64,000 bases of DNA from Halococcus saccharolyticus DSM 5350 (lineage in GTDB: Archaea; Halobacteriota; Halobacteria; Halobacteriales; Halococcaceae). The stretch spans positions 34,639-98,638 of the forward strand of contig NZ_AOMD01000033.1 in NCBI RefSeq assembly GCF_000336915.1. The letters run 5' to 3'. The translations under genes were made by a program, and so were the position numbers. Shown here piece by piece: positions 55,975-64,000 of the stretch; within the stretch, counting starts at the first letter, position 1, and every line of letters begins with the position of its first letter. The notes under the pieces are model-generated. The model was not told where the DNA came from, ran no database searches, and saw only the letters and a program-made list of their open reading frames with translations.

Positions 55975-57047
55975 GCGTCCCCTCCGAGCTGTTCGGCGAC
56001 GTCTTCGAGCACTTTCGTCGAGCGGTCGAACTCGTCGAGCGAGAGACGTTCGTCGGGTGCGTGGTCGAGGTCCGAGTCGCCTGGTCCATAGGTGACCATC
56101 GGACAGTCCCACGCCTGGTAGATGTTCATGTCGCTCGTCCCCGTCTTGCGGAGTAGGCGCGGCTCGCCGTCCGCCCGCCGGATCGCACCGCGGAACGTCC
56201 GCGCGACTGGGTTCCGTGGGGAGGTCATGACAGGCGAGACTTCGTCGTACCAGCGCACGGTGCCGCCGTTCAGCTCGCCGTCGGCGGCCTCGCGCACCTC
56301 CTCCACGGTGAGGCTCGGCGGCACGCGGAACTGGACGTCCATCGTCGCCTCGACAGAGAGCCCGTCGTCGCTCGTTCCGCCGTGGACCTCGATGGGTTTG
56401 GGCGTCACGCGCTCGAAGACGGGCGTCCACTCGTCGCGGTCGTCGGCCACCGTGTTTCGCACCCGCTCCCACCAGTCGATTGCGTCCTCGATCGCGCTGT
56501 TCTCGGGGCGGGAGGTGTGGCCGGATTCGCTCGTGGCGACGTAGGTGCCCGCGAGCAGGCCCCGGTAGCCGAGCGTGATCCCGTTCCAACCTGAGGGCTC
56601 GCCGTTGACGACCGCGTCGGGCGCGTCGCGGGTCTCGACGAGGTGACGCGCGCCGCTCGAATCGACCTCCTCGCCCACGACACCCACGAAGCTTACTCCT
56701 GTTCGGACGGCGGCGACCGCCATCGCAACCAGGGGCCCAGTTGCGTCGACGCTACCCCGACCCCAGAGCACCTCGCTCCCCTCGCGCTCGCCGTCGCCGG
56801 GTTCGATCCGCACCGGAATGTCGCCAGGCACGGTATCGATGTGGGAGGTCAGCAGAACGGCATCGTCTGCGGGCGCACGGACGTTGCCGACCTCGTCGAG
56901 AAACGCCTCGCGGCCGTGATTCTCGAAGAAGTCGACGAGTATCTCGGCGCACGCCGCCTCTTCGCCGGTCGGCGAGGGAGTCTCCACGAGCTCGACGAGG
57001 AGATCGCGCGCCGCACTCACCGAAACGCCCGTGAGCGCTTCGCTCAT
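55971..57047 (-). CDS. lysK: LysW-ornithine (or lysine) hydrolase, M20 family
   Basis: 358 residues from ATG 57047. M20 metallopeptidase signatures: LLTSHIDTVPG (His, Asp), RGSVDATGPL (Asp bridging), GEEVDSSGARHL (Glu-Glu). Releases ornithine from the C-terminal glutamate of the LysW carrier, the step done by ArgE elsewhere. Both ends overlap neighbours by ATGA. Confidence 0.9.
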   Translation of the reverse strand: MSEALTGVSVSAARDLLVELVETPSPTGEEAACAEILVDFFENHGREAFLDEVGNVRAPADDAVLLTSHIDTVPGDIPVRIEPGDGEREGSEVLWGRGSVDATGPLVAMAVAAVRTGVSFVGVVGEEVDSSGARHLVETRDAPDAVVNGEPSGWNGITLGYRGLLAGTYVATSESGHTSRPENSAIEDAIDWWERVRNTVADDRDEWTPVFERVTPKPIEVHGGTSDDGLSVEATMDVQFRVPPSLTVEEVREAADGELNGGTVRWYDEVSPVMTSPRNPVARTFRGAIRRADGEPRLLRKTGTSDMNIYQAWDCPMVTYGPGDSDLDHAPDERLSLDEFDRSTKVLEDVAEQLGGDA

Positions 57048-58183
57048 TCCGACCGCCCCCCGAGCACGTCCGTGAGGGCGTCAACGACCTGATCGGCGTG
57101 GCCCTCGTCGAGGATCAGTGGCGGCAGTAGCCGGACCACCGACCGACCGGCGGGGAGCGCGAGGATCCCGTGATCGAGTGCGAGGTCTCGGAGCGCGCGG
57201 TTCGCGCCGCGCTTGACCTCGATCCCGATCATCAGCCCCTCGTCGCGCACGTCGCGGACCCGATCGCCGAGCTCGGCGTCGAGTTCGCCCGCGAGATACC
57301 CACCGATCTCGGCGGCGTTCGTGGGGATGTCCTCCTCGACCAGCGTCGAGACGGTGGCGTCGATCGCGGCGCTCACCACCGGCCCGCCGCTGAAGGTGGC
57401 GTTGTGCGAGCCGTGGTTCTCGGCGATCCAGTCGGCGCACAGCGCCGTCCCCGCGGGAAGTCCGTTCGCGAGCCCCTTCGCGGTCGTGAGGATGTCGGGC
57501 GTCACACCGGCGCGTTCGCACGCCCACAGTTCTCCTGTCCGTCCCATCCCGGTCTGGACCTCGTCGAGGATCAGCGCCGCGCCCGCCGCCTCGGTGTGTT
57601 CGTGCGCCGCCGCGAGATACCCCTCGGATGGGAGGTTGATCCCACCCTCGCCCTGGAGGGGTTCGAGGATCACGGCCGCGGTCTCGTCGTCGACCGCCTC
57701 GGCGAGCGCGTCGCCGTCCCCATACGGAACGAACTCGACGTCGCCGATCAGGGGTTCGTATGGGTCGCGATACTCGCTGTTCCACGTGGTTGCGAGCGCG
57801 CCCATCGTCCGACCGTGAAAACCCTGCATCGTCGCGATGATCTTCGAGTTCCCGGTGGCGCTCCGGGCGAACTTCAGCGCCGCCTCGTTCGCCTCCGTCC
57901 CCGAATTACAGAGCCAGACGTTCTCCAACCCGTCGGGTGCGGCGGCTTCGAGCGCCGCGTGCGCTCGGTCGCGTGCATCGACGGGATAGGAGGCCTGGAC
58001 GAACGTCAGCCGCTCGACCTGGTCGGTGATCGCTGCGGTCACGTCGGGATGGGAGTGGCCGAGCGGCGCGCACGCGTAGCTCGCTCCGCAGTCGAGATAC
58101 TCGGTATCGTCCTCGTCGTAGAGATGGACGCCCTCTCCCCTGTGGAGCCTGATCGGTTTCTCGTTGTGGACGAATCCGCTCAT
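57044..58183 (-). CDS. lysJ: LysW-glutamate-semialdehyde aminotransferase (ArgD/LysJ)
   Basis: 379 residues from ATG 58183. Class III PLP aminotransferase: LDCGASYACAPLGHSHPDV, NSGTEANEAALKFAR, LILDEVQTGMGRTGELWA and PLP lysine ILTTAKGLANGLP. Converts the carrier-bound semialdehyde to carrier-bound ornithine. Overlaps neighbours by ATGA on both sides. Confidence 0.92.
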   Translation of the reverse strand: MSGFVHNEKPIRLHRGEGVHLYDEDDTEYLDCGASYACAPLGHSHPDVTAAITDQVERLTFVQASYPVDARDRAHAALEAAAPDGLENVWLCNSGTEANEAALKFARSATGNSKIIATMQGFHGRTMGALATTWNSEYRDPYEPLIGDVEFVPYGDGDALAEAVDDETAAVILEPLQGEGGINLPSEGYLAAAHEHTEAAGAALILDEVQTGMGRTGELWACERAGVTPDILTTAKGLANGLPAGTALCADWIAENHGSHNATFSGGPVVSAAIDATVSTLVEEDIPTNAAEIGGYLAGELDAELGDRVRDVRDEGLMIGIEVKRGANRALRDLALDHGILALPAGRSVVRLLPPLILDEGHADQVVDALTDVLGGRSE

Positions 58184-59022
58184 GTATCGACCTCCGCTTC
58201 GGCTTCGATCGCCCCAGGCGTGAAGTGGGTCCCACCGCCGTCGAGCGCCGCACGCACGGGCTCGTCGGCGTTCGCGTCGGCGACGACGACCGCCGCCGCA
58301 CCGCCGTCGAGCGCCTCCGTCGCCGCCATCACCTTCTTGCCCATGAACCCCTCGGCGGCCGACTCCACCTGCGCGAGCGCGTCGGGCGTTTCGGCACTCC
58401 CGATCAGCGTTTCGGGATCGTCGGGATCGGCGAGCACGCCAGGGACGTCGGTCAGCACCACCAGGGTCGCGTTGAGCGCACCGGCGACCGCGGCGGCCGC
58501 CCGGTCGGCGTCGGCGTTCACGGGGGTGCCGTCGTCGGCCAGCATCGGGACCGTCACCACGGGTGTGTAGCCGTCGTCGAGCAGCCCGGTGAGGAGGTCG
58601 GCGTTCACCGACGTGATCCTGCCCGAGTGCTCGCCACGCCGGATCTTCGTTTTTCCATCTTCGACGACCTTGATGGCGGATTTCCGGGGGCCAGTCAGCA
58701 GCCCGCCGTCGACGCCCGACAGCCCAACGGCGTCCACACCGGTCTTCCGCAGTGACGCCGTGAGGTCGGTGTTGAGTTTGCCGGGGAGGACCATCTCGAA
58801 GGTCTCCATCGTGCGCTCGTCGGTGAACCGCCCGACCACCCCCTTCGGGGTCTCGACGTACTCGGGTTCCTCGCCCAGCCGTTCGAGCGTCTCGTCGACT
58901 GCTGTCGATCCGCCGTGGACGACCACGCAGTCCTCGCCCTCTCCCGTGAGCGCCGCGATGTCCGCGATTGTGCCCTCGGGATCGACTGCCCGCGCACCGC
59001 CGACCTTTACGACCGTCGTCAT
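58180..59022 (-). CDS. lysZ: LysW-glutamate (aminoadipate) kinase (ArgB/LysZ)
   Basis: 280 residues from ATG 59022. Amino-acid kinase fold: VVKVGGARAVDPEG, VVHGGSTAVDETLERLG, DADRAAAAVAGALNATLVVLTDVPG, VESAAEGFMGKKVMAA. Phosphorylates the gamma-carboxyl of the carrier-bound glutamate. Starts 2 nt after lysY. Confidence 0.92.
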   Translation of the reverse strand: MTTVVKVGGARAVDPEGTIADIAALTGEGEDCVVVHGGSTAVDETLERLGEEPEYVETPKGVVGRFTDERTMETFEMVLPGKLNTDLTASLRKTGVDAVGLSGVDGGLLTGPRKSAIKVVEDGKTKIRRGEHSGRITSVNADLLTGLLDDGYTPVVTVPMLADDGTPVNADADRAAAAVAGALNATLVVLTDVPGVLADPDDPETLIGSAETPDALAQVESAAEGFMGKKVMAATEALDGGAAAVVVADANADEPVRAALDGGGTHFTPGAIEAEAEVDT

Positions 59023-59024
59023 GG

Positions 59025-60062
59025 TCAGGGTGCCCCCACGGGATGGAGTCCCTGAAAGTCGAGTCCTGCCGTCTCGTCGATTCTGAGCGCGACGTTCGCG
59101 GCGTGGACCGCCTGGCCTGCTGAGCCCTTCATCATGTTGTCGATGGCCGAGAACACCACGATTCTCTCATTACCCGGATCGAGTTCGAACCCGACCTCGG
59201 CGTAGTTCGAGCCCGCGACCGCCTTCGGCTCGGGATAGCGGTACACGCCCGAGCCGCCAGCTACGAGCCGGACGAACGGCTCGTCGTCGTAGGCTTCGCG
59301 GTAGGCGCTCCAGAGGTCGGCCTTCGATACCGGTTCGTCGGGAAAAACGTGACAGGTCGCGGCCGCACCACGGATCATGTCGACCGCGTGGGCCGAGAAC
59401 GCCGTCTCGCAGCCGAATGCCTGCTCGATCTCGGCCTCGTGGCGGTGGCCCGTCGGCGCGTAGGGTCTGACGACTCCCGAGCGCTCGGCGTGCGAGGACG
59501 CCTTCCCACCACCTGCTCCGCCCTCCGAGGAGCCCACCTTCACGTCGACCACGATCCGCTCGTCGCCCGCGAGGATCCCGTCGTCGAACAGCGGGCCGAG
59601 ACCGACGATTGCGGCGGTCGCGTTGCAGCCGCCCGCCGCGATCAGCGACGCACCCGCGAGTTCGTCGCGGTGGCGCTCGACGAGCCCATAGACCGACTCG
59701 TCGAGCAGTTCGGGCCGGCTGTGCCCGTCGTACCACTGGTCGTACTGGTCTTCGCTATCGAGCCGGAAGTCCGCCGAGAGGTCGACGATCGTGTCCGCCG
59801 CCTCACGGAACGCGTCGATGTGCTCCATCGACACGCCGTGGGGCGTCGCGGCGAACAGCACGTCGACGCTCGCGAGATCGGTGGGCTCGCTGAACCGGAG
59901 GTCGAGCTCCCGGAGGTTGGGATGGACCGATCCGACTGTCTTGTTCGTATACTCACGGCTGGTCGCCTGGACGATCTCGAAGGCAGGATGGCCGCGGAGC
60001 AATCGGAGGAGTTCGCCGCCGGTGAACCCGCTCGCACCGACGACCGACGCGGTGTGGGTCAT
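59025..60062 (-). CDS. lysY: LysW-glutamyl-phosphate reductase (ArgC/LysY)
   Basis: 345 residues from ATG 60062 (MTHTASVVGASGFTGGELLR). NADPH-binding VVGASGFTGGELL, catalytic cysteine AAGGCNATAAIVGLGPL, and GSSEGGAGGGKASSHAERSG as in the long-chain LysY/ArgC family. Makes the carrier-bound semialdehyde. The ATGA overlap with lysX fixes the start. Confidence 0.92.
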   Translation of the reverse strand: MTHTASVVGASGFTGGELLRLLRGHPAFEIVQATSREYTNKTVGSVHPNLRELDLRFSEPTDLASVDVLFAATPHGVSMEHIDAFREAADTIVDLSADFRLDSEDQYDQWYDGHSRPELLDESVYGLVERHRDELAGASLIAAGGCNATAAIVGLGPLFDDGILAGDERIVVDVKVGSSEGGAGGGKASSHAERSGVVRPYAPTGHRHEAEIEQAFGCETAFSAHAVDMIRGAAATCHVFPDEPVSKADLWSAYREAYDDEPFVRLVAGGSGVYRYPEPKAVAGSNYAEVGFELDPGNERIVVFSAIDNMMKGSAGQAVHAANVALRIDETAGLDFQGLHPVGAP

Positions 60063-60949
60063 GGCGCAGCGACCGCGGTTTCGTCCGCCGTCTTCGCTTT
60101 GCCTTCGAGCCAGTCGACTACTTGTGCGGGCACGTCGCCGTCGGCGACGCCGTCGAGCGCCTTGAACTCGACCGTGTGATTCACCTCGTGGACCGTGTAG
60201 GAGTGGTCCGCGTCGGGATCGTCGGTCTCCATCAGGTCGACTCCCAGCAGGCCGCCGCCGACCGCCTCGCTCGCGCGCGCGACGAGATCGCGGGCCTCGT
60301 CGTCGAGTTCGAACGCCTCGGTTTCGGCCCCCTTCGCCGCGTTCGTGAGCCAGTGGTCCGACGATCGCACCATCGCTCCCACGGGTTCGCCGTCGGTAGC
60401 CAGAACCCGGATGTCGCGGCCAGGCTTCGCGACGAACTCCTGGACGTAGAACACCTTGTGCTCGTAGTGTCCCAGGGTCGATTTGTGTTCGAGGATCGCC
60501 TCCGCCGCGCTCCGGGAGTCGATCTTCGCCAGCAGCCGGCCCCACGAGCCGATCACGGGTTTCACCACGCAGGGATACCCGAACCGCTCGATCGATGCCA
60601 TCGCGCTCTCCTTCGTGAAGGCGACCTCCGTCCGGGGCGTCGGCACGCCGGCCCCCGCGAGCGCGAGGCTGCACTCCGCTTTGTCCGCACACACCGCCGC
60701 AGTCTCGGGGGAGTTCACGACCGGGATGCCGTACGCCGCGAGGAAGCGGGTCGCATAGCGGCTCCGGCTGGTCGCGAGACACCGGTCCACGACGAGATCC
60801 ACGTCGGCGAACGCCGCCGGCGGCTCGGTGAGATCGAAGCGCTGGTCGCGAACGTCGATCTTCGTCACCTCGTGGCCGCGCTCCCGGAGCTCACCGAGCA
60901 GGAGCTTCTCGTCGTGCCTGATCCGGGAGTAGAGGACGCCTATTTCCAC
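60059..60949 (-). CDS. lysX: Glutamate-LysW ligase, RimK-like ATP-grasp (LysX/ArgX)
   Basis: 296 residues from GTG 60949, 2 nt after lysW; the family start EIGVLYSRIRHDEKLLL follows immediately. ATP-grasp core: VVKPVIGSWGRLLAKI, VFYVQEFVAKPGRDIRVLA, GVDLMETD, and VHEVNHTVEFKALDG near the C-terminus. Attaches glutamate through its amino group to the C-terminal Glu of LysW. Being within an arginine operon, its substrate is most likely glutamate; dual use with aminoadipate cannot be excluded. Confidence 0.9.
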   Translation of the reverse strand: MEIGVLYSRIRHDEKLLLGELRERGHEVTKIDVRDQRFDLTEPPAAFADVDLVVDRCLATSRSRYATRFLAAYGIPVVNSPETAAVCADKAECSLALAGAGVPTPRTEVAFTKESAMASIERFGYPCVVKPVIGSWGRLLAKIDSRSAAEAILEHKSTLGHYEHKVFYVQEFVAKPGRDIRVLATDGEPVGAMVRSSDHWLTNAAKGAETEAFELDDEARDLVARASEAVGGGLLGVDLMETDDPDADHSYTVHEVNHTVEFKALDGVADGDVPAQVVDWLEGKAKTADETAVAAP

Positions 60950-60951
60950 TC

Positions 60952-61116
60952 TTACTCCCCCCAGTCCTCTTCGAGCTCGGGGGCCGTCTCGAGGACCGGC
61001 GGGGTGGTGTCGATGACTTCGAGCTCGGCGCCGCAGGTGCCACAATCGATGATCTCTCCGACTTCCGCGTCGTCGTGCAGGGACACCTCGCCCCCGCATT
61101 CGGGACAGTTCGCCAT
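60952..61116 (-). CDS. lysW: LysW/ArgW amino-group carrier protein
   Basis: 54 residues from ATG 61116: MANCPECGGEVSLHDDAEVG and ending PELEEDWGE. Zinc ribbon CPEC...CGTC (~4-31) and the invariant EDWGE C-terminus whose terminal glutamate carries the substrate. This is the complete carrier protein. First gene of the operon, 2 nt before lysX. Confidence 0.95.
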   Translation of the reverse strand: MANCPECGGEVSLHDDAEVGEIIDCGTCGAELEVIDTTPPVLETAPELEEDWGE

Positions 61117-61134
61117 GTGCCACCCTCACCCGTG

Positions 61135-61180
61135 TATCCGCTTAAACCCTTCGGACTTGTTTGATAATTTACAAAACGTA
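61135..61180 (-). promoter_or_regulatory. lysW operon promoter and imperfect palindrome
   Basis: Leftward TATA element GGGTTTAAG (61141-61149) about 30 nt before the lysW start. Upstream of it, at 61160-61175, TTTGATAATTTACAAA is an imperfect palindrome (TTTG...CAAA arms) in an AT-rich island of otherwise GC-rich DNA, a plausible binding site for an Lrp-type regulator. Confidence 0.5.
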
Positions 61181-61268
61181 CTGTGGCCTCTCGGGGCCGA
61201 AATCGAGTGTTTCGCGCGTTTCGCCGCCGCCGGCGAGATGAATTCGTCCCCCTCGCGGGGGCGGTCGC

Positions 61269-62714
61269 TCAACGATACTCACTCACCTCCCGTTCGAGCG
61301 TTGCGGCGGCCGTGTCGAGCCGATCGCGCCGGTCGTCGCGGCGCTCCCTATCGGCCTCGATCGCCGCCCACGCCTCGTCGAGCGCCGCCTCGACCGCCTC
61401 GGGTGCGGGCCCGCCGACCGAGTCGCGACTCGTCACGCTCGCCGCGGGATCGAGCGCGTCCTCGATCGCCTCGCGCTCGACGACCGCCGAGAGCGATTGG
61501 TCGAGCACCGCATCGGTGGCCGCCTCGATAGCAGCATAATCGGCCCCCTGCTCGGCAGCCTCGGCTAATATCTCGTGCGCCGTCCGGAACGGCACGCCGT
61601 TCGCCGCGAGCAGGTCGGCGACGCCGGTCGCGGTCGCAAAGCCGTCGCCGGCCGCCGCGGTGAGCGCGTCCTCGTTCCACGTCGCGGTCGCGACCGCGCC
61701 CGCAGCAACCTCCGTCGCAGGGGTGACCGCGTCGACGGCGGCCCACGCGTGGGGGGTCGCTTCCTGAAGATCGCGATTGTACGCCCGAGGCAACCCCTTC
61801 AGTGTCGTCAGGAGGCCGTTCAACCCCGCGCTCGCGTTCCCGGCCGCCGCGCGGACGAGTTCGAGCGTGTCGGGGTTTTTCTTCTGGGGCATGATCGAGG
61901 AGGTCGAAGCGTAGTCGTCGTGAATTTCTACATACTCGTCCGCCGCGAACTCGATCAGGTCGGTCGCAAGGCCCGAGAGCGTCAGTGCGAGTGCCGACCA
62001 ACCACTCGCCGCCTCGACGAGGAAATCCCGGGTCGAGACCGCGTCCATCGAATTGCCGAGTACGCTATCGAACCCCAGCAGATCGGCGGTCCGCTCGCGG
62101 TCGATGTCGAACGGCGTGCCCGCAAAGGCCGCCGCACCGAGTGGCGAGCGGTTCGTCCGGTCGTACGCCGTGACTAGGCGATCCGTGTCGCGTTCGAGCG
62201 CCTGCGCGTACGAGCACAGGAAGTGCGCGACGGTGGTCGGCTGGGCTGCCTGGCGGTGCGTGTAGCCGGGCATTACCGTTTCGACGTGCTCGCGTGCCGC
62301 CTCGACGAGCGCCTCGCGGAGGACGAGCGTCGCCTCGATCGTGTCGAGCAGCTCCTCGCGCAACCGATACCGGATGCACGTCGCCACCTCGTCGTTCCGA
62401 CTGCGGGCGGTGTGCATCCGGCCACCCGACTCGCCGACGTGCTCGATCACCGCGGTCTCGATCGCGGCGTGGATGTCCTCGCCGTCGAGCGCGTCGTAGC
62501 CCGTCGCTTCGACGTCGGCGAGCGCGTCGAGGATCGCGCCTGCGCTCTCCTCGTCGACGATGCCCTGTTCGGCGAGCATCACTACGTGCGCGCGGTCGAC
62601 CGCGAGGTCCGCAGCGAACAGCCGCTCGTCGTGATCCATCGAGGAGAGGAACGCGCGAGCAGGGCCGCCACTGAACCGATCGCGTCGGATCACGTCGCCG
62701 TCCTCTCCGTTCAT
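61269..62714 (-). CDS. argH: Argininosuccinate lyase
   Basis: 481 residues from ATG 62714. Signature TSSIMPQKKNPDTLEL (the fumarase/ASL catalytic loop), HTARSRNDEVATCIRYRL and MPGYTHRQAAQPTTVAHF. Splits argininosuccinate to arginine and fumarate. It lies 1 nt after argG, and 152 nt before the lysW operon. Confidence 0.94.
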   Translation of the reverse strand: MNGEDGDVIRRDRFSGGPARAFLSSMDHDERLFAADLAVDRAHVVMLAEQGIVDEESAGAILDALADVEATGYDALDGEDIHAAIETAVIEHVGESGGRMHTARSRNDEVATCIRYRLREELLDTIEATLVLREALVEAAREHVETVMPGYTHRQAAQPTTVAHFLCSYAQALERDTDRLVTAYDRTNRSPLGAAAFAGTPFDIDRERTADLLGFDSVLGNSMDAVSTRDFLVEAASGWSALALTLSGLATDLIEFAADEYVEIHDDYASTSSIMPQKKNPDTLELVRAAAGNASAGLNGLLTTLKGLPRAYNRDLQEATPHAWAAVDAVTPATEVAAGAVATATWNEDALTAAAGDGFATATGVADLLAANGVPFRTAHEILAEAAEQGADYAAIEAATDAVLDQSLSAVVEREAIEDALDPAASVTSRDSVGGPAPEAVEAALDEAWAAIEADRERRDDRRDRLDTAAATLEREVSEYR

Positions 62715-62715
62715 T

Positions 62716-64000
62716 TCACTCGTCCCCGTCGTCCGCCGTCGCTCCGTTCTCGGTCTCGGCCGTCGTCCCGCCATCGGCGACGGGCGCTGTCGGCTCGTTC
62801 GCGGCCGCGATGACGCTTCCCGCGAGACGCGATTGGAAGCCGTGGTACTTCGCGACGCCCGTGGCGTCGGCTTGCTCGATACCGCCGCCGACGTCCGCGG
62901 TGTTGAACGAGGCTGCCGACGCGGAGTACACGCCGTACTCGCTCTCGCGACCGACTGGGCGGGCCTGGCCGCCTTCGAGTTTCACGGTGACGGTGCCGGT
63001 GACGCGCTCCTGAGTCGATGCAATGAAGCCTTCGAGTGCGTCGACCAGCGGTGCGGCGAGCAGTCCCTCGTAGGCTTTCTCCGCCCACTCGTGATCGATC
63101 TGCTTTTTGAAACTCCGCTCTTCCTTGGTGAGGACGAGCGATTCGAGCGCCTCGTGGGCGTTGAGGAGCACGGTGGCTGCGGGGTGCTCGTAGTTCTCGC
63201 GGACTTTGAGCCCGAGCATCCGGTCTTCCATCACGTCGGTGCGCCCGACGCCGTGTGCGCCCGCGACTTCGTTGAGGTGTTCGATGAGCGCGATCGGCTC
63301 GAACTCCTCACCATTGAGCGCGACTGGATATCCGTCCTCGAATTCGATGTCGAGCAGTTCGCTTTCGTTCCCGGGTGGCTGGGTCCAGTCGTAGATGTCC
63401 TCGGGGGGGACGTAGCTCGGCTCTTCGAGTTCGCTGCCCTCGACCGAGCGACTCCAGAGATTCGTATCGATGCTCCACGCGCCCCCGTCGCCGCCCTCGA
63501 CAGGGAGGTCGCGCTCGGCGGCGTACTCCTGTTCGAACTCACGGGTCAGCCCGAGTTCGCGAACGGGCGCGATCACGTCGAGATCCGAGCTGCGCCACAC
63601 GGTTTCGAAGCGGAGCTGATCGTTGCCCTTGCCGGTGCAGCCGTGGGCGAGCGCCGCACAGTCCTGGGCGAGCGCGACGTCGAGGATCGCCTGCGCGATC
63701 ACGGGGCGCGCGAGCGCAGTACCGAGGGGATAGCCCTGATAGGTGGCGTTCGCACGAACCGAATCGAAACAGGTTGCGGCGAACGCCTCGCGCGCGTCGA
63801 CCACGTGGTGTTCGAGACCGAGCGCGGTCGCGGTTTCCTCGGCCTCGGCGAACTCCGCGGCGGGCTGGCCGACGTCGACGGTGACGCCGATCACCTCGTC
63901 GAAGCCGTACTCTTCTTTCAGCAGCGGGACGCAGACGGTAGTGTCGAGCCCGCCGGAGAAGGCGAGCGCGACGCGATCGGTGGATTGGGCTGTGGATTCG
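62716..64000 (-). CDS. argG: Argininosuccinate synthase, 5' end beyond the window
   Basis: 428 codons are in the window. The frame remains open to the edge, reading ESTAQSTDRVALAFSGGLDT then TVCVPLL. This contains the PP-loop SGGLDT for ATP; the start codon is probably only a few bases beyond 64000. Further motifs: IGVTVDVGQPAAEF, CDALAHGCTGKGNDQ-like ALAHGCTGKGNDQLRFE, GRTDVMEDRMLGLK. Joins citrulline and aspartate. Operon partner of argH. Confidence 0.94.
   Translation of the reverse strand, partial: ESTAQSTDRVALAFSGGLDTTVCVPLLKEEYGFDEVIGVTVDVGQPAAEFAEAEETATALGLEHHVVDAREAFAATCFDSVRANATYQGYPLGTALARPVIAQAILDVALAQDCAALAHGCTGKGNDQLRFETVWRSSDLDVIAPVRELGLTREFEQEYAAERDLPVEGGDGGAWSIDTNLWSRSVEGSELEEPSYVPPEDIYDWTQPPGNESELLDIEFEDGYPVALNGEEFEPIALIEHLNEVAGAHGVGRTDVMEDRMLGLKVRENYEHPAATVLLNAHEALESLVLTKEERSFKKQIDHEWAEKAYEGLLAAPLVDALEGFIASTQERVTGTVTVKLEGGQARPVGRESEYGVYSASAASFNTADVGGGIEQADATGVAKYHGFQSRLAGSVIAAANEPTAPVADGGTTAETENGATADDGDE

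Overview
The window is haloarchaeal chromosome (class Halobacteria). Evidence: about 65% GC, very acidic proteins, leaderless promoters with a TATA element 25-30 nt before many start codons, archaeal information genes (PolD small subunit, Orc1/Cdc6, L40e, Tsr3, archaeal-type signal peptidase) and haloarchaeal signature genes (Era-like GTPase/OapB/OapC at the origin, PurO, NAD-dependent ligase, LysW-type arginine cluster). The genus cannot be fixed from the sequence alone. Base 1 is a contig end: positions 8-26 are the Tn5/Nextera mosaic end, so the first real gene is truncated by library adapter, not by biology.

1-14.9 kb: a head-tailed provirus, almost entirely transcribed leftward, ending on the right at a tRNA-Gln(CUG) gene (14936-15008), the probable integration site. 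Next to the tRNA lies a block of six small, tightly overlapping unknown genes; then a beta-helix (tail-spike-like) protein, four small genes, a promoter with a 12-bp palindrome, and the packaging/head module: small terminase, two membrane proteins, a Cys-rich membrane protein, large terminase, a signal-anchor protein, a portal-MuF fusion with a C-terminal HTH, an XkdF-type protease/scaffold, and the major capsid protein. Between portal and protease genes is about 340 nt that folds, on the opposite strand, around a long closing stem and a three-way junction. It looks like a large structured RNA and is followed at once by a 56-codon membrane-peptide gene on that same strand. No integrase is present in the sequenced part.

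15-23 kb: chromosomal genes: purO, a metallophosphoesterase, aspartate kinase, a GNAT-like protein, a dicarboxylate/glutamate symporter, the DP1 subunit of DNA polymerase D and signal peptidase I. 23-27.5 kb: a replication origin, with orc1/cdc6 transcribed away on the left, the three origin-associated genes (Era-like GTPase, OapB, OapC) transcribed away on the right, and between them three origin recognition boxes, two of them inverted around an AT-rich unwinding element.

27.5-39.3 kb: L40e, Tsr3, malate dehydrogenase, UvrB, a decayed AT-rich gene, UvrC, a membrane-spanning calcium-repeat/winged-helix protein, a methionine-rich lipoprotein and LigA. 39.4-52 kb: amino-acid metabolism (class V aminotransferase, MetY-MetX pair, SerB, SerA, threonine synthase), with a Tat lipoprotein, an HtrA-type protease and regulators. 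52-55 kb: small regulators, membrane proteins and a secreted ferritin-like/spondin fusion. 55-64 kb: the arginine pathway argG-argH | lysW-lysX-lysY-lysZ-lysJ-lysK-argF, in which glutamate is carried on the C-terminus of the LysW carrier protein to ornithine and then converted to arginine by ArgF, ArgG and ArgH.
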